64,000 nt of DNA from Actinomadura sp. K4S16 (GTDB lineage Bacteria; Actinomycetota; Actinomycetes; Streptosporangiales; Streptosporangiaceae), in NCBI RefSeq assembly GCF_008327685.1, contig NZ_BDDE01000029.1, forward strand, positions 1 to 64,000, written 5' to 3'. The translations under genes and the position numbers were made by a program. Below the pieces are notes generated by a model, which saw only the letters and a program-made list of their open reading frames with translations, was not told where the DNA came from and made no database searches. Positions 62,332 to 64,000 of this stretch are shown here, piece after piece (position 1 is the stretch's first letter; every line of letters begins with the position of its first letter).

Positions 62332-62418
62332 GGGTACTCCTCGGCAGATGGGGTGGACGCGAGCCCCGTGAGGCTGGCTGGACGGTAAGCCGGGACGAAC
62401 CGTCTTACAACGGGAGCC

Positions 62419-62435
62419 TGCCGACAATGTCGAAC
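62419..62435. promoter_or_regulatory. Candidate GylR operator, glpF side
   Basis: TGCCGACAATGTCGAAC shares the core TGCCGACAnTGTCG with the perfect palindrome at 62533-62549. It lies 88 bp upstream of the glpF start. Confidence 0.65.
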
Positions 62436-62532
62436 ACTTTCGTCGCCGCCCGGCGGCGGTTACCCTCCACCCTGTGCACCAGATCACAGAATCCGGGCAG
62501 TTCAGGGCGCATCGGACGATGATTACGGCGGC

Positions 62533-62549
62533 TGCCGACATTGTCGGCA
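62533..62549. promoter_or_regulatory. Candidate GylR operator, regulator side
   Basis: TGCCGACATTGTCGGCA is a perfect 17-bp palindrome, 29 bp before the IclR gene. With the copy at 62419 it brackets the divergent promoters, a usual layout for autoregulation. Confidence 0.7.
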
Positions 62550-62577
62550 CCCCGCCGGGAGACCTACCATCGCTCCC

Positions 62578-63345
62578 ATGCCCGGACCTGTGCAGTCGAT
62601 CGAGCGGGCTGCCGCGATCCTGCGCCTGCTGGCGGCGAGCTCGGGCCGGCTCGGGGTCGGGGAGATCGCCAGTTCGCTGGGCCTCGCCCGCGGCACCGCG
62701 CACGGCATCCTGCGCACCCTGGAGCGCGTCGGCTTCGTCGAGCAGGACGGCGCCACGGGGAAGTACCAGCTCGGCGCCGCCCTGCTGCACCTCGGCACGA
62801 GCTACCTCGACGTCAACGAGCTTCGGTCGCGCGCGATCAACTGGGCCGACGCGCTCGCCTCGCGCAGCGGCGAGGCCGTCCGGATCGGCACGCTGCTGGA
62901 AGGCAAGGTCCTCGTCGTCCACCACGTGTTCCGCCCTGACGACACGCTCCAGGCCATGGACGTCGGCTCGCTGCTGCCGCTGCACGCCACCGCGCTCGGC
63001 AAGGCGCTGCTCGCGCACGACGCCAACGCGGCGGCGTCCATCCGCGACACCGTCCTGGAGTCCTACTGCCGGCGCACCATCACCGACCCCAGGGAACTCG
63101 CACGGGCCGCCACGCGCGTCCGGGAGAACGGCTGGGCCGCCGAGACCGAGGAGCTGTCCATCGGCGAGGCCGGCATCGCCGCGCCGATCCGCGGGCACGG
63201 AGGCCTGGTCGTCGGGGCCATCGGCATCTCCGGAGCGGTCGAGCGGATCTGCGACTCCCGCCGCGTCCCCGACCCGAGGCTCGTCGCCTACGTGCGCGAC
63301 GCGGCCCGCGCCGTCTCCCGGGACCTCGGCGGATCGCGCTGGTGA
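62578..63345 (+). CDS. gylR: IclR-family regulator of glycerol genes (GylR-like)
   Basis: The 255-aa protein has an N-terminal winged helix (SIERAAAILRLLAASSGRLG, IASSLGLARGTAHGILRTLE) and an IclR effector domain (GEAVRIGTLLEGKVLVVHHV, LLPLHATALGKALLAHDANA, IAAPIRGHGGLVVGAIGISG). Streptomyces GylR, an IclR member, represses the glycerol operon; position and the twin operators support the same role. The gene symbol is by analogy. Confidence 0.85.
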   Translation: MPGPVQSIERAAAILRLLAASSGRLGVGEIASSLGLARGTAHGILRTLERVGFVEQDGATGKYQLGAALLHLGTSYLDVNELRSRAINWADALASRSGEAVRIGTLLEGKVLVVHHVFRPDDTLQAMDVGSLLPLHATALGKALLAHDANAAASIRDTVLESYCRRTITDPRELARAATRVRENGWAAETEELSIGEAGIAAPIRGHGGLVVGAIGISGAVERICDSRRVPDPRLVAYVRDAARAVSRDLGGSRW

Positions 63346-63402
63346 CGCGCCGCCCCCGGCACGGCGGGGCGGAGGGGCGCGCCTGGGAGGAGGGCGCCGG
63401 AC

Positions 63403-64000
63403 GTGACCGAACGGTACGTGATGTCGATCGACCAGGGCACCACCTCGACCCGGTGCATCCTGTTCGACCACGGCGGCCGCCTGGTGTCGGTGGCGCAGCG
63501 CGAGCACCGGCAGCACTTCCCCAAGCCCGGCTGGGTCGAGCACGACCCGATGGAGATCTGGCGCAACCTGGAGCGCATCGCGCCGGAGGCGCTCGCCCAG
63601 GCGGGCGCGACGCCCGGCCAGGTCGCGGCGGTCGGGATCGCCAACCAGCGGGAGACGACCGTCCTGTGGGACCGGCTGACCGGCGTCCCGATCGGCCGCG
63701 CGATCGTCTGGCAGGACATGCGGACCGGCCCGCTCGTGGACGAGCTGGCCCGCGCGCCCGGCGCCGCGATGGTCACCGAGCGCAGCGGCCTGCCGCTGGC
63801 CACCTACTTCTCGGCCCCGCGCATCCGCTGGATGCTGGACCACACGCCGGGCCTGCGGGAGCGCGCCGAGCGCGGCGAGGTCCTGTTCGGCACGATGGAG
63901 AGCTGGCTGATCTGGAACCTCAGCGGCGGCGTCGACGGCGGCGTCCACGTCACCGACGTGACCAACGCCAGCCGCACGCTGCTGATGGACCTGTACACGC
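63403..64000 (+). CDS. glpK: Second glycerol kinase, cut by the window end
   Basis: GTG 63403 with the Shine-Dalgarno GGGAGGAGGG (63385-63394) opens a frame that is still open at 64000. The 199 residues seen read SIDQGTTSTRCILFDHGGRL, VGIANQRETTVLWDRLTGVP and GVHVTDVTNASRTLLMDLYT, clearly a glycerol kinase N-terminal domain. It is divergent in sequence from GlpK at 59941, so it is a paralogue and not a recent copy. It probably shares a transcript with the IclR gene 57 bp upstream. Confidence 0.9.
   Translation, partial: MTERYVMSIDQGTTSTRCILFDHGGRLVSVAQREHRQHFPKPGWVEHDPMEIWRNLERIAPEALAQAGATPGQVAAVGIANQRETTVLWDRLTGVPIGRAIVWQDMRTGPLVDELARAPGAAMVTERSGLPLATYFSAPRIRWMLDHTPGLRERAERGEVLFGTMESWLIWNLSGGVDGGVHVTDVTNASRTLLMDLYT

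Overview
The window is high-GC actinobacterial DNA. The strong G/C bias at third codon positions, the XRE/DUF5753-DUF397 module, the KstR2-type catabolic genes and the teichoic-acid-like glycerophosphotransferase fit a member of the Streptosporangiales such as Actinomadura. That placement is inference from gene content.

Positions 1 to about 15.2 kb are a degraded accessory zone. An apparently intact IS30 element (1.6-2.8 kb), a LysM/BTAD regulator that has lost its N-terminus (3.7-6.1 kb), and a pile of three unrelated transposase fragments (6.1-6.7 kb) are followed by a broken citrate-lyase-like gene and a frameshifted IS110 transposase. Intact genes here are a PD-(D/E)XK-like protein (9.1 kb), a dihydrofolate-reductase-like protein (11.4 kb) and a membrane protein with two DJ-1/PfpI-like domains (12.1 kb). 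A GlxA-type regulator and a flavin monooxygenase next to them are pseudogenes.

Positions 15,243 to 42,102 form an integrated mobilizable island. A 45-bp direct repeat of the 3' part of a tRNA-Pro(GGG) gene bounds it. The intact tRNA lies at the right end (42,060-42,133, minus strand) and the orphan copy at the left end, next to a tyrosine recombinase (15.44 kb). A 25-bp sequence (22/25 identical) sits just inside both ends and is a candidate arm site. The island carries a MobC protein, a frameshifted relaxase, a possible oriT, a truncated excisionase-like HTH protein and a defence-type cargo. That cargo comprises a Shedu (SduA/DUF4263) gene split by an IS701 element, a 1,382-residue sacsin-like ATPase with a C-terminal DUF3883, a second DUF3883 protein with an EVE-like domain, and a two-gene nuclease-like unit. 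Further cargo is an RsbW-like ATPase/XRE/DUF397 module, an APH-family kinase, an SMI1/KNR4 protein, and remnants of IS30, IS630, IS21 and IS5.

From 42.1 kb to the end the chromosome looks ordinary and intact. It holds a serine-hydrolase lipoprotein, an ANTAR-PAS-PP2C phosphatase, a c-di-AMP riboswitch upstream of a CHAP hydrolase, and a fused glycosyltransferase/glycerophosphotransferase with a GT4 partner. Then comes a fadE30-ipdF-kstR2-fadA6 operon for steroid C/D-ring catabolism with a KstR2-like operator, an OYE-family reductase, an SDR behind a MerR-type promoter and a MaoC-like hydratase. The window ends with a glycerol regulon: glpF, glpK and glpD on the minus strand, an IclR regulator, and a second glycerol kinase cut by the window edge.
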